Part shown: piece after piece, positions 1-8,548 of the stretch
Numbering within the stretch: the stretch's first letter is position 1
How the letters are laid out: every line of letters begins with the position of its first letter
Assembly: GCA_016280955.1 (NCBI GenBank)
Contig: JAEEHV010000076.1
Span: forward strand, 1 to 62,415
Direction of reading: 5' to 3'
DNA length: 62,415 nt
From: Candidatus Gastranaerophilales bacterium
GTDB lineage: Bacteria; Cyanobacteriota; Vampirovibrionia; Gastranaerophilales; Gastranaerophilaceae
Position numbers and translations under genes: made by a program
The notes under the pieces: model-generated
What the model saw: the letters and a program-made list of their open reading frames with translations, nothing else
Database searches by the model: none
What the model was told of the DNA's origin: nothing

Positions 1-509
1 ACATACTCTACAGTTTTTTCGTATTGCGGTTTTTCTTTTAAAGGTTCATAGACTACAAAGTTATCCATATAAGGAAAATTCGGATTATCTGCATACATTC
101 TTCTTTGCAGCTTATTTTTGAGTTTGCTTACTGTTCTGACCGTTTTAAATTTGTCATTAACAAAATCCAAAATTGTTGTTATTGTTGTTATTTTTTTTAG
201 GAATGGTTTTGTTTTTAATAAATCATCTGATTGAGAATCATACATATTAATAAAACTTTTATCCAAATGAACATATTCTGTCATTTCTTGTCTAAGTTTT
301 TCACTCAAAATTCGTGTAGAAGAGAGAGAACTTTTTATCCCATGATATCCGTTGGAATGAATCGGCATAAAATTATATTCCCCACGATAAACATTATTTT
401 TATCATAAAGATTATAACTCCTGTGGAGTCCCCAATTTCTGGCATCTTTATTGAGCTCAAATCTTGATATATTAGTTCGGACAAATTGTTTAACCTGATT
501 AATTTTCAT
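1..509 (-). CDS. hypothetical protein, 3' end cut by window edge
   Basis: An open reading frame runs from ATG at 509-507 to the left edge (169 codons seen, no stop). A GGGG purine stretch sits about 7 nt before the ATG. The protein starts MKINQVKQF and is rich in Lys, Asn, Arg and Tyr. There is no signal peptide or membrane segment and I recognise no domain. It lies 14 nt downstream of the small FKG protein gene and is probably co-transcribed with it. Short stretches such as YNLYDKNNVYRGEYNFMP suggest a compact folded start. Function unknown; the C-terminus is missing. Confidence 0.6.
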   Translation of the reverse strand, partial: MKINQVKQFVRTNISRFELNKDARNWGLHRSYNLYDKNNVYRGEYNFMPIHSNGYHGIKSSLSSTRILSEKLRQEMTEYVHLDKSFINMYDSQSDDLLKTKPFLKKITTITTILDFVNDKFKTVRTVSKLKNKLQRRMYADNPNFPYMDNFVVYEPLKEKPQYEKTVEY

Positions 510-523
510 TATTTCCCCACAGA

Positions 524-808
524 TTAATCATTATCATCAACACCGCTTCCGGCAGCAGCTCCTATAATACCGTTGCATGTTCCGAAATAAATCATTGTAG
601 GTACTATTGATGCTCCGCCGCTTACGATTGCTCCTACGATTGCTCCTGCAACACCAAGTATTGCAGCTCCTTTTATAGCATTTTTTGTACCTTTAAATGA
701 TACACTGTCAGTTTGTGTCTGAATCGGAGCAGGCTCTGCACCTCTCTTAATTCTATTGTTGATAGTGTTTTTGTTTAAATAAAAATTGTTGATTGCCTGA
801 ATCTTCAT
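524..808 (-). CDS. small FKG-tagged glycine-rich membrane-like protein
   Basis: 94 aa. Residues 1-35 are a hydrophilic Asn-rich leader (MKIQAINNFY). The motif VSFKG follows at 36-40, then a long Gly/Ala/Ile-rich stretch (about 46-88) with several GxxxG-type spacings (VAGAIVGAIVSGG, GIIGAAAG) and an acidic tail DDND. This looks like a glycine-zipper membrane hairpin, which occurs in small membrane proteins and some pore-forming peptides. The leader plus FKG matches the starts of other proteins in this window. AGGAGCT sits just before the ATG. No immunity or transport gene is adjacent, so a bacteriocin role is only a possibility. Confidence 0.6.
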   Translation of the reverse strand: MKIQAINNFYLNKNTINNRIKRGAEPAPIQTQTDSVSFKGTKNAIKGAAILGVAGAIVGAIVSGGASIVPTMIYFGTCNGIIGAAAGSGVDDND

Positions 809-896
809 ATACTAGCTCCTTTTTTGATACACGGTTTATATGATGTTACAAAAAACATCAAACAGTGTCAATAAATATAGATTATTCTCCGGTATT

Positions 897-1964
897 CTAT
901 ACGCAGGCTTTATTGCTGAAAGCATCTGCTATTGATTGATTGTAATCAGGTCTTAAAATACCTTTTTCTGTAATAATACCGGTAATCAGTTCGTGCGGAG
1001 TTACATCAAATCCGGGATTTATTATATTTATTCCCTCTGCACAGATTCTTTTTCCGTTAATATGTGTAACTTCTTCATGCGAACGTTCTTCTATAGGAAT
1101 TTCTTTTCCTGTTTTTATGGAAGTATCAATTGTTGAAAGCGGTGCTGCAATATAGAAAGGAATGTTGTGATATTTTGCGGCAATCGCAACCGTATAAGTT
1201 CCGATTTTATTTGCCGTATCGCCGTTAGCGGCAATTCTGTCCGCACCTACAACAACCATATCAATCATGCCTTTGTTCATAAAATAAGAACACATACCGT
1301 CTGTGATAAGTGTTACAGGGATTCCGTCCATTGCAAGTTCAAATGTTGTAAGTCTTGCACCTTGCTGGCGTGGACGTGTTTCATCAGCAAACACTTGAAT
1401 TGTATTATCTTTAGCATAAGCCGAACGGACAACTCCAAGAGCTGTACCGTATCCGCCTGTTGCTAAAGCTCCGGCATTACAGTGGGTTAAAATCGTTGCA
1501 CCTTTAGGAACAACTTCCGCACCGTATTCACCGATTTTTATACATCTTTGTATATCATCAAGCTCTATTTCAATAGCTTTAGCTGTCAATTTTTGTATTA
1601 ATTCATCTATATCATAGTGAAATTCATTAATAATTTTTTTCTGTTCTTCGCAAGCCCACATAAGATTAACTGCAGTAGGTCTGGATGTTGCCATATAATC
1701 GGCTTTTTCTAACAGCCAAGTTTTAAACTCATTTATATTATTATATATACCTCTGCCTTCTTGAGCATAGAGTACAATACCTTGAGCCCCTGCAATACCA
1801 ATTGCCGGAGCTCCTCTTACTATCATATTTCTGATAGCATCAAACATATCCTGTCCTGTTGTAATATTTACATACTTATATTCGTACGGGATTATTGTTT
1901 GGTCTAACATTTTAGACACACCATTTTCCCATGTTATTGGTCTTATTTTAGAATCAAATACCAT
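897..1964 (-). CDS. mtnA: S-methyl-5-thioribose-1-phosphate isomerase
   Basis: 355 aa, the usual length for MtnA of the eIF-2B-like family. It isomerises 5-methylthioribose 1-phosphate to the ribulose form in the cytoplasmic methionine salvage pathway. Visible signatures are IVRGAPAIGIAGAQG near the N-terminus, THCNAGALATGGYGTA with the likely catalytic Cys, ADETRPRQQGARLT, and VVGADRIAANGDTANKIGT with the likely catalytic Asp. Its ATG overlaps the stop of the preceding small gene (TAATG), which points to translational coupling. No other mtn gene is in the window. An eIF-2B-type paralogue is less likely given the strong signature matches. Confidence 0.95.
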   Translation of the reverse strand: MVFDSKIRPITWENGVSKMLDQTIIPYEYKYVNITTGQDMFDAIRNMIVRGAPAIGIAGAQGIVLYAQEGRGIYNNINEFKTWLLEKADYMATSRPTAVNLMWACEEQKKIINEFHYDIDELIQKLTAKAIEIELDDIQRCIKIGEYGAEVVPKGATILTHCNAGALATGGYGTALGVVRSAYAKDNTIQVFADETRPRQQGARLTTFELAMDGIPVTLITDGMCSYFMNKGMIDMVVVGADRIAANGDTANKIGTYTVAIAAKYHNIPFYIAAPLSTIDTSIKTGKEIPIEERSHEEVTHINGKRICAEGINIINPGFDVTPHELITGIITEKGILRPDYNQSIADAFSNKACV

Positions 1965-2290
1965 TATTTCAATGCTCCTTCTGTATTTTTAATACTGTCT
2001 CTAACCATTTGCACACCTTCAAAATATGCCCTTTGTGCAAGACTGTCGGCTTTTATAGAGTCGTTCATTCTGTTTACTTCATATTCCCAGTCCTTGTATG
2101 AAAGTCTTGCAACATTATCATTCTTTAAAGAATCATAAAGATTTGGGGCTTTTTGTGCAATCTCTGTTTTAAGGTCATCAACACTTTTATATTTTTTTGC
2201 ATCTTTGACCGTATTATATGTGCCATAACAAGCAAGACCGATTGCGAGCGGAAATAGTACTGCATTAATATGTTTAGGTTCTATGTTCAT
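1964..2290 (-). CDS. small membrane-anchored hypothetical protein
   Basis: 108 aa. A hydrophobic segment at about residues 9-25 (INAVLFPLAIGLACYGTY) is followed by a charged, helical, Asp/Lys-rich domain ending KNTEGALK. It could be one N-terminal membrane anchor with an external or cytoplasmic helical domain. Its TAA overlaps the mtnA ATG (TAATG), so the two are translated together, although no link to methionine salvage is apparent. No family recognised. Confidence 0.6.
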   Translation of the reverse strand: MNIEPKHINAVLFPLAIGLACYGTYNTVKDAKKYKSVDDLKTEIAQKAPNLYDSLKNDNVARLSYKDWEYEVNRMNDSIKADSLAQRAYFEGVQMVRDSIKNTEGALK

Positions 2291-2350
2291 TTTCTGTTTA
2301 CCTCTTAAACTATTGTGTTAATTTTTTATAGTTTGAAATATATTTACCCC

Positions 2351-2851
2351 TTATTTTATTTCAAAATCAACACTGTTATTCTGATAGCTTTCTTTCTTTA
2401 CACCTGTAATAAGTTCATAAACCCAGGCGGTAACAAGTCCCCAAAAACCGTTAAATACTGCACTTAAACCGGCAAGAAATATTACCGAGAAAATAAGAAC
2501 AATTATTGTTCCGATATCAAACGGTAAAAGTCTGAGAAAGCCGGGGATGTAAAAATCTCCTGATATAAGTTTAATAATCCAAGCAAGCAAAATGCTTATT
2601 GGTGCATAAACGACAAAAGAAGCAATAAATGATATAAAACCTATTATTGAACCAAATATTGCACCCTCTCTTGTATTAATTATTCCGATAAGATCATTTT
2701 GTTTTAAATATACAAGTACGAGTATTGCCGGAAAAATAAATGCAGACAGAAGCATTAAAAGTGTAAACGGAGGCAGCAGTGCAACAAGTCCGCCGATAAC
2801 TCCGACAAAAGCACTTAATATTGCGAGCTGTTTTAATATAATTAAGTTCAT
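2351..2851 (-). CDS. polytopic membrane protein, unknown function
   Basis: 166 aa, very hydrophobic, with about four membrane helices (near residues 5-27, 31-50, 62-92 and 110-145). A short charged tail follows (KKESYQNNSVDFEIK). There are no recognised catalytic motifs. The ATG is preceded by AGGAGT. It starts 29 nt after the leuC stop, so it is probably in the same transcript. The family is not recognised. Confidence 0.6.
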   Translation of the reverse strand: MNLIILKQLAILSAFVGVIGGLVALLPPFTLLMLLSAFIFPAILVLVYLKQNDLIGIINTREGAIFGSIIGFISFIASFVVYAPISILLAWIIKLISGDFYIPGFLRLLPFDIGTIIVLIFSVIFLAGLSAVFNGFWGLVTAWVYELITGVKKESYQNNSVDFEIK

Positions 2852-2880
2852 TCTTTACTCCTTTACTTATGTATTTATCA

Positions 2881-4122
2881 CTATTTTTCCGAAATATATC
2901 CCCTTAGGGCAGTGTATGCTGCAACATAAGGTGAAGCCAAATAAATAAAGCCTTTTGTATTACCCATTCTGCCCTGGAAGTTTCTGTTTTGTGTAGCAAG
3001 ACAAACCTCTCCGTCACCTAATATTCCGGCATGGACACCAACGCATGGACCGCAGCCCGGAGGAAGAACAGAAGCATTTGAATCTACAAAAATTTCTATT
3101 AATCCTTCTTTAAGAGCCTGCTTATATACGTCTTTTGATGCCGGACAAATAAGCATTCTGACATCTTCGTGTACTTTGTTGCCTTTAAGAATATTTGCAA
3201 CAACACGCAAATCTTCAATTCTGCCGTTTGTACATGTACCGACATAAACCTGATTAACTTTAACATTACTCAATTCTGAAGCAGGCTTGGTGTTATCGAC
3301 TGTGTGCGGACAAGAAACAGTATGCGGAATATCTTCGGCATTAATTTCTATAATTCGTTCATATACAGCATCGGAATCAGGAAGAATTTGTCTGAACTTA
3401 TCCCCTCTGCCCCTTTCCTCAAGAAATGCCTTTGTCTTATCGTCAGCGATAAACAAACCGCATTTTGCACCTGCTTCAACAGCCATATTTGCTAGCGTAA
3501 AACGTTCTGACATTGTCATGTTATCAATTGTATCACCCGTAAATTCAAGAGCCTTGTATGTTGCACCGTCAGCACCTATCATACCGATAAGATAAAGCAT
3601 TAAATCTTTTGAGCAAATACCTTCTTTAAATTTTCCGTTAACTATTATTTTAAAAGTTGCCGGAACTTTTAACCAGGTTTTTCCGAGAGCCATGCCTACG
3701 GCAATATCCGTAGAGCCCATGCCGGTAGCGAATGCTCCTAACGCACCTGATGTACAGGTATGTGAATCCGCACCAATGAGAATTTCACCCGGATTTACAA
3801 ATGTTTCAACAAGTCTTTGGTGACAAACACCTGCTCCCGTATCGGAAAGAACAGCTCCGTATTCTTTATGAAAATCTCTTAATACCATGTGAGTATTTGA
3901 TAATTCTTTTCTCGGACTCGGAGAAGCATGGTCAATAAACAAAATTGTTCGGCTTGGATTATTAAGTTTATTTACCCCCAGTTTTTTAAATTCCTGAACG
4001 GTAAGAGGTCCTGTACCATCCTGAACTGCTGTTACATCAACATTCGATATGACAAGCTCACCGGCATGTACAGTTTTTCCGGCATGCTCAGATATTATTT
4101 TTTCTGCTAAAGTAAGCCCCAT
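2881..4122 (-). CDS. leuC: 3-isopropylmalate dehydratase, large subunit
   Basis: 413 aa from the chosen ATG. LeuC/homoaconitase family: with a small subunit (LeuD) it isomerises 2-isopropylmalate to 3-isopropylmalate in leucine synthesis, using a 4Fe-4S cluster. Cluster ligands are visible as VGTCTNGR and the PPGCGPCVG CxxC. HTCTSGALGAFATGMGSTD is the typical substrate/cluster region. An in-frame GTG lies 18 nt upstream, but the ATG (MGLTLAEKI) has AAGGAG at 6 nt, so I start there. The family also includes methanogen-type homoaconitase, so the exact substrate is inferred. No leuD follows it here, so the small subunit must be encoded elsewhere. Confidence 0.9.
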   Translation of the reverse strand: MGLTLAEKIISEHAGKTVHAGELVISNVDVTAVQDGTGPLTVQEFKKLGVNKLNNPSRTILFIDHASPSPRKELSNTHMVLRDFHKEYGAVLSDTGAGVCHQRLVETFVNPGEILIGADSHTCTSGALGAFATGMGSTDIAVGMALGKTWLKVPATFKIIVNGKFKEGICSKDLMLYLIGMIGADGATYKALEFTGDTIDNMTMSERFTLANMAVEAGAKCGLFIADDKTKAFLEERGRGDKFRQILPDSDAVYERIIEINAEDIPHTVSCPHTVDNTKPASELSNVKVNQVYVGTCTNGRIEDLRVVANILKGNKVHEDVRMLICPASKDVYKQALKEGLIEIFVDSNASVLPPGCGPCVGVHAGILGDGEVCLATQNRNFQGRMGNTKGFIYLASPYVAAYTALRGYISEK

Positions 4123-4239
4123 GATTTTCTCCTTATCCACAAGACAATTTTAGCATAAATGAACTGTTTAAAGCAATAAACCGTATCATTTCAATATTGA
4201 GTATTTATGATAAAATAAACCATGTAAACAGGGAAAATA

Positions 4240-5727
4240 ATGAATAAGAAGATTGTTTTTTGGGGATGTTTAGTCGTTTTATGTGTGTTTTGTGCATGCA
4301 TTCCGACTAGTTATGATTTTGATTTATTTGCAAGACTTATAGTCGGAGAAAGAGTAATCGAACACGGCATTTTTCCGTTTCATGATTTTCTTTCTTATAC
4401 TCCGACACATCCATGGTATGACCATGAGTGGGGTTCCGGTGTTGTATTTTATTTGATACTTAAATATCTCGGAGTTGCGGGATTCATTCTGTTTTATGCA
4501 TTAGCAATTTTCGGAATAAGTTTTTTTGTTATAAAAACTCAAAAACTGCAAAAGCACTCATTTCCTGCATCAATAATATTTATGACAATTTTTTTAACGT
4601 TTTTTCTCAGAGCAAATCATAACCTTGTAAGATGTCAGCTGTTTTCTTTCTTTTTATTTTCAATGTTTTTATATTTTTTGGAAAAAAACAGAAAAAGCGG
4701 AACTCGTCTTATTTGGCTGATTCCGTTTTTGACAATATTCTGGAACAATGTTCATGGCGGTGTTGTTGCCGGTTTGGGATTGGTATTTATTTATTTTGTC
4801 GGAGCTGTTCTTGAGAAAAAACCATGGAAAAAATATTTTGCGGTACTTGCAATATCTTCACCGCTGCTTATATTAAACCCATACGGAGTTAAGTATTTAA
4901 ATTTCCTCTTTTCGGCAACAACAATGACACGGAAATTTGTTGTTGAATGGTGGCCGTTTTATAAAGCAACAAGTGCAATGCCTGCTGCTGTGAGTTGTAT
5001 GGCTGCTGCAGCTATTTCTCTTTTTAATCATATAAAATCAAAAAATTGGGATATAACAAAATTTATTGTTATAGGTGTAACTCTGGCAGAGGGACTTATT
5101 CATGTAAAACTTATATCACTGGCACTTATTACTGTTTCGGCTCTTTGTTATAATGATATTTGCCGTTTTGTTTTCAGATTCAAAAAGATTTTTATAAAAA
5201 TTGAAAAATGTTTGTATTTTGCAGTAATTGTTCTTGCAGTTTGCCTTATTCCGCTGCTCAGCCCTCTGACACCTCGTGTTGATTTAACAATACTGCCATT
5301 TCAGGAAGTAGAGTTTCTGAAAATCAATAATCTGAAAGGGAATATAGTTACACCGTTTGCTCTGGGAAGTTTTGTTTCTTACAAGCTTTATCCGGATAAT
5401 CTTATATATCTTGACGGACGGTACGAAGAAGTTTATAACAATAAAGAATTTTATATAATGGGTGATTTTGAGCTTGCCGATACCGACAACTGGGATACAA
5501 TACTAAAAGACTATGATACGCAGATAACAATGATAAGAAAGCATATTCCGGCATATAAAAAAATGCAGGAAAAAGAAGGCTGGATGCATGTATATGACGG
5601 AACTTTGTGCGGAATATTTATAAGAGATGATTTGAAGAAAGAAAATTATTCGGAACCTTCAGCGGATGTTTCTTATTACAGAAAAAATGTTTTTAAAGGC
5701 AGCTTCGGCAAGAAAATTAAGGAATAG
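4240..5727 (+). CDS. polytopic membrane protein, GT-C glycosyltransferase-like (copy 1)
   Basis: 495 aa with about 9-10 membrane helices. The N-terminal loop carries DFDLFARLIVGE, then HDFLSYTPTHPWYDHEWGSGVVFY. This matches the 'D-hla-G-...-DPFSYT-...-W-DHEW' loop of a widespread uncharacterised membrane family that looks like GT-C glycosyltransferases, where acidic residues in the first outer loop bind the lipid-phosphate sugar donor. The C-terminal soluble part has KLYPDNLIYLDGRYEEVY, also conserved in that family. A GGGA-type ribosome site precedes the ATG. It begins a three-gene operon with a paralogue 2 nt downstream. Donor and acceptor are unknown; enzymatic activity is inferred only from topology and motifs. 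Confidence 0.7.
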   Translation: MNKKIVFWGCLVVLCVFCACIPTSYDFDLFARLIVGERVIEHGIFPFHDFLSYTPTHPWYDHEWGSGVVFYLILKYLGVAGFILFYALAIFGISFFVIKTQKLQKHSFPASIIFMTIFLTFFLRANHNLVRCQLFSFFLFSMFLYFLEKNRKSGTRLIWLIPFLTIFWNNVHGGVVAGLGLVFIYFVGAVLEKKPWKKYFAVLAISSPLLILNPYGVKYLNFLFSATTMTRKFVVEWWPFYKATSAMPAAVSCMAAAAISLFNHIKSKNWDITKFIVIGVTLAEGLIHVKLISLALITVSALCYNDICRFVFRFKKIFIKIEKCLYFAVIVLAVCLIPLLSPLTPRVDLTILPFQEVEFLKINNLKGNIVTPFALGSFVSYKLYPDNLIYLDGRYEEVYNNKEFYIMGDFELADTDNWDTILKDYDTQITMIRKHIPAYKKMQEKEGWMHVYDGTLCGIFIRDDLKKENYSEPSADVSYYRKNVFKGSFGKKIKE

Positions 5728-5729
5728 AT

Positions 5730-7238
5730 ATGAATAAAAGAAATTTTTTGATATACACTATGATTTTTATATTTTCTCTGTTCTTGTCATCGCTTATTGT
5801 AAATTATGATTTTGATTTGTTTGCAAGACTGGAAGTTGGTGAAATTTTCTGGAAATTGCATACTGTTTTAAAACATGATCCGTTTTCATATACTCCCACA
5901 CATTACTGGTATGATCATGAATGGGGTTCGGGAGTTGTTTTTTATGCTTTTTTTAAACTATTTGGTATTTGCGGATTTGTATTATTAAACTCATTATTAT
6001 TAACTGCGACTGTTATTTTTGTATTAAATAATCAACACAATAATAACACTCGGTCAGGTTTGGCATTTCCGCTGACAGCTGCATGTGTAATGCTCGGTTT
6101 TATGCATTATGTCGGTGGCTCGCTTGTAAGATGTCAAACATTTACATTTTTTCTGACAGCACTTGTACTTTTTATTCTGGAAAAATATGACAGAGATGAT
6201 TCACGTTTAATTTGGTGTCTGCCCGGAATAATTGCAATCTGGTGTAATCTTCATGGGGGGGTGTTTTCAGGACTCGGTATCATAACACTTTACTGCTTAA
6301 CTTTTATTGTTCGCAGAAAAAAAGTATTAAAACTTTCTCTGGTTACCGTACTTTCGTATTTGGCTTTATTTATTAATCCATACGGAATAAAGTATTTTGC
6401 CTATATGTATTATACAATTACAATTCCAAGAACTTATATATATGAATGGCTTAGTGTATTCCAGCCGCAGCTTTTTATGCATTATCTGCCTGTAATACTT
6501 CTTTTTGTCGTTCTAATAAGTATTAAAATATATTCCGGTGTTAAAAATAAAAGTTTTAATATTACACACTATGCGGTAATTGCCGTTACAACTTATTATG
6601 CACTTATGCATATTAAAACTCTGGAACTTGCAATAATTGTTTTATTTGCATATACCTATTGGGATATTAACATGCTGCTTGAAAAAGTTAAGATTTTCAA
6701 AATAACGGAAAAATGCCTTTATCCTGTTATACTAATTTCGCTTGCTGCATCAATACTGACAATTAATACGCCTCGTGTAACTTTCGGCAAATTTCCTTTG
6801 ACAGAAACAGAATTTTTAAGAATAAATAATATAAAGGGAAATATAATCGTTCCGTTTGAAATGGGCAGTTATATTTCGTACAAATTATATCCGCAAAATC
6901 TTATTTTTATGGATGGCAGATATGACGGTGTCTATTCTTTTAAAATATTTAATGATTTGATGGATTTTTGTAATAAGAGAGAAGGCTGGCTGAAAGCCCT
7001 GAACGATTATCCGACAGAGATAATTATGATAGAAACATACGATCCGGCATATTTTGAACTTAAAAACAATAAGGATTTGGGTTGGGAAGAAATCTATACA
7101 GGTTACCTGTGCGGGCTATTTGTAAAAAAAGATAATGTAAAGACTTCCTATCTGCAGCCCGAGTATGATATAAATTATTATAGGAATAATATTTTTAAAA
7201 CTAATTTTATAGAAACAATGAGAGGGAAACATGAATAA
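5730..7238 (+). CDS. polytopic membrane protein, GT-C glycosyltransferase-like (copy 2)
   Basis: 502 aa, a clear tandem paralogue of the preceding gene. It has the same loop (YDFDLFARLEVGE, then DPFSYTPTHYWYDHEWGSGVVFY), the same helix pattern and the same tail (KLYPQNLIFMDGRYDGVYS and a C-terminal YYRNNIFK block like YYRKNVFK of copy 1). The pair is diverged well beyond recent duplication, so both copies are probably kept for different substrates or as a heteromer. It starts 2 nt after copy 1 stops and overlaps the patatin gene by 8 nt, so all three are translated together. Confidence 0.7.
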   Translation: MNKRNFLIYTMIFIFSLFLSSLIVNYDFDLFARLEVGEIFWKLHTVLKHDPFSYTPTHYWYDHEWGSGVVFYAFFKLFGICGFVLLNSLLLTATVIFVLNNQHNNNTRSGLAFPLTAACVMLGFMHYVGGSLVRCQTFTFFLTALVLFILEKYDRDDSRLIWCLPGIIAIWCNLHGGVFSGLGIITLYCLTFIVRRKKVLKLSLVTVLSYLALFINPYGIKYFAYMYYTITIPRTYIYEWLSVFQPQLFMHYLPVILLFVVLISIKIYSGVKNKSFNITHYAVIAVTTYYALMHIKTLELAIIVLFAYTYWDINMLLEKVKIFKITEKCLYPVILISLAASILTINTPRVTFGKFPLTETEFLRINNIKGNIIVPFEMGSYISYKLYPQNLIFMDGRYDGVYSFKIFNDLMDFCNKREGWLKALNDYPTEIIMIETYDPAYFELKNNKDLGWEEIYTGYLCGLFVKKDNVKTSYLQPEYDINYYRNNIFKTNFIETMRGKHE

Positions 7239-8460
7239 TCCTTTAAAATATACATGCCTTTTTGGTGGCGGCGCAATCAGAGGACTGGCTTATGTAGGTA
7301 CAATCAGAGCTCTTGAAGAACTCAATGTAGAGTATGATATTTTGGGCGGTTCTTCCGTAGGTTCAATTATTGCAGCCTTGGTTGCTGCCGGATATAAATC
7401 CTATGAACTTGAAAACTTTTTTATGAAGGTTAATTTTGATTTATTTAAAGATATTCACCTCGGAATCGGGCAACCGTTTGCTCTTTCAAAAGGAGAAATT
7501 TTTTCCGACTGGCTTAATGATTTATTAAAAAACAAAGTCGAAGATGCTTTTGGTAAGAAAGTAATATTCAGGGATATGCAGAAAAAACTTGTTATTATCG
7601 CAACTGATTTGAAAAGTTTTGGTCCTCAGGAATTTTCCAAGACAAAAACACCTGATTTTGAAGTTGCAAAAGCAATCAAAATATCATCAAGCATGCCCGG
7701 TTTAATGGCACCTTACGAATATGAAGACAAAGAACTTGTTGACGGTGATTTGCAAAAGGCATCACCTATATGGAAATTGTCAGAAGAGGTTAATTCATCA
7801 GCAAGCAGAATTCTTGAATTCAGGCTTGAAGGTGATTATAACCAAAAAGATAAAAATCCTGTTTCATTTATAAACACAATATATAGTTGTGTAACAGATG
7901 TTGCAACAAGATTTGTTATTGATATTTACGGTCAAAATGACAGATACGACTGTATATCTATTAATACCGGTGATGTATTTTTTGCAGATTTTAATCTGAA
8001 TAAAGATGCAAGACGAAAATTGATAAATCTCGGATATGAGCAGACTATAAAATACTTTAAGGAAGTGTTGCCTGTTAAAAAACGCAAGGTTATAGATGTT
8101 TATTCAAAACTTTCAAAGTACCTTAAACGTGCTAAAAAAGGTTTAAGATCAAAAAATGTTGAAGAAACACAATGGTGGCTCGGTGATATTTTTACTGAAT
8201 TATGTATAAATAAAGAGGTTGTAGATCCTGTAATTTACGAAAAAATAGTAAATCTCAGAAATAATCTGAATGACAATATATCAAAGATTCTGTTTTTTAA
8301 TACAGGATTTAAAAATTCCGGTACCCTGCAGGATGAATTTGACCTGCTAATTAATATTGTTGATATAAGAATTGCAGAATCAAAAATGTATATAAAACAA
8401 ATTGCTCCGGTTCAGGCAGAAGTGCATGACAAAGAAGATATGGAAGCAAACCAAAAATAA
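7231..8460 (+). CDS. patatin-like phospholipase
   Basis: 409 aa. The patatin fold occupies roughly residues 8-200: oxyanion loop GGGAIRG (12-18), nucleophile elbow GSSVG (40-44, Ser42) and catalytic Asp in VDGD (171-173). Bacterial patatins hydrolyse acyl ester bonds of phospholipids. The C-terminal half (210-409) is helical and charged without a recognised domain. There is no signal peptide, so it probably acts at the inner face of the membrane or is exported by another route. GAGGGAAAC precedes the ATG, which lies inside the end of the GT-C-like gene. The operon suggests work on a lipid or lipid-linked glycan. Confidence 0.85.
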   Translation: MNNPLKYTCLFGGGAIRGLAYVGTIRALEELNVEYDILGGSSVGSIIAALVAAGYKSYELENFFMKVNFDLFKDIHLGIGQPFALSKGEIFSDWLNDLLKNKVEDAFGKKVIFRDMQKKLVIIATDLKSFGPQEFSKTKTPDFEVAKAIKISSSMPGLMAPYEYEDKELVDGDLQKASPIWKLSEEVNSSASRILEFRLEGDYNQKDKNPVSFINTIYSCVTDVATRFVIDIYGQNDRYDCISINTGDVFFADFNLNKDARRKLINLGYEQTIKYFKEVLPVKKRKVIDVYSKLSKYLKRAKKGLRSKNVEETQWWLGDIFTELCINKEVVDPVIYEKIVNLRNNLNDNISKILFFNTGFKNSGTLQDEFDLLINIVDIRIAESKMYIKQIAPVQAEVHDKEDMEANQK

Positions 8461-8548
8461 TACAAGAATTATAGCAGTTTTCAGCAAAATTTGTTCTTTA
8501 TTCGCCTGTAGAATTTAATCTTACAAAGATGTTAGCTGACTTGAAAAA

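Noticed and set aside
4122..4140. Upstream GTG start for leuC giving an 18-nt longer gene.
   Set aside because: The extension includes the AAGGAG ribosome site of the ATG start, which fits the family N-terminus.
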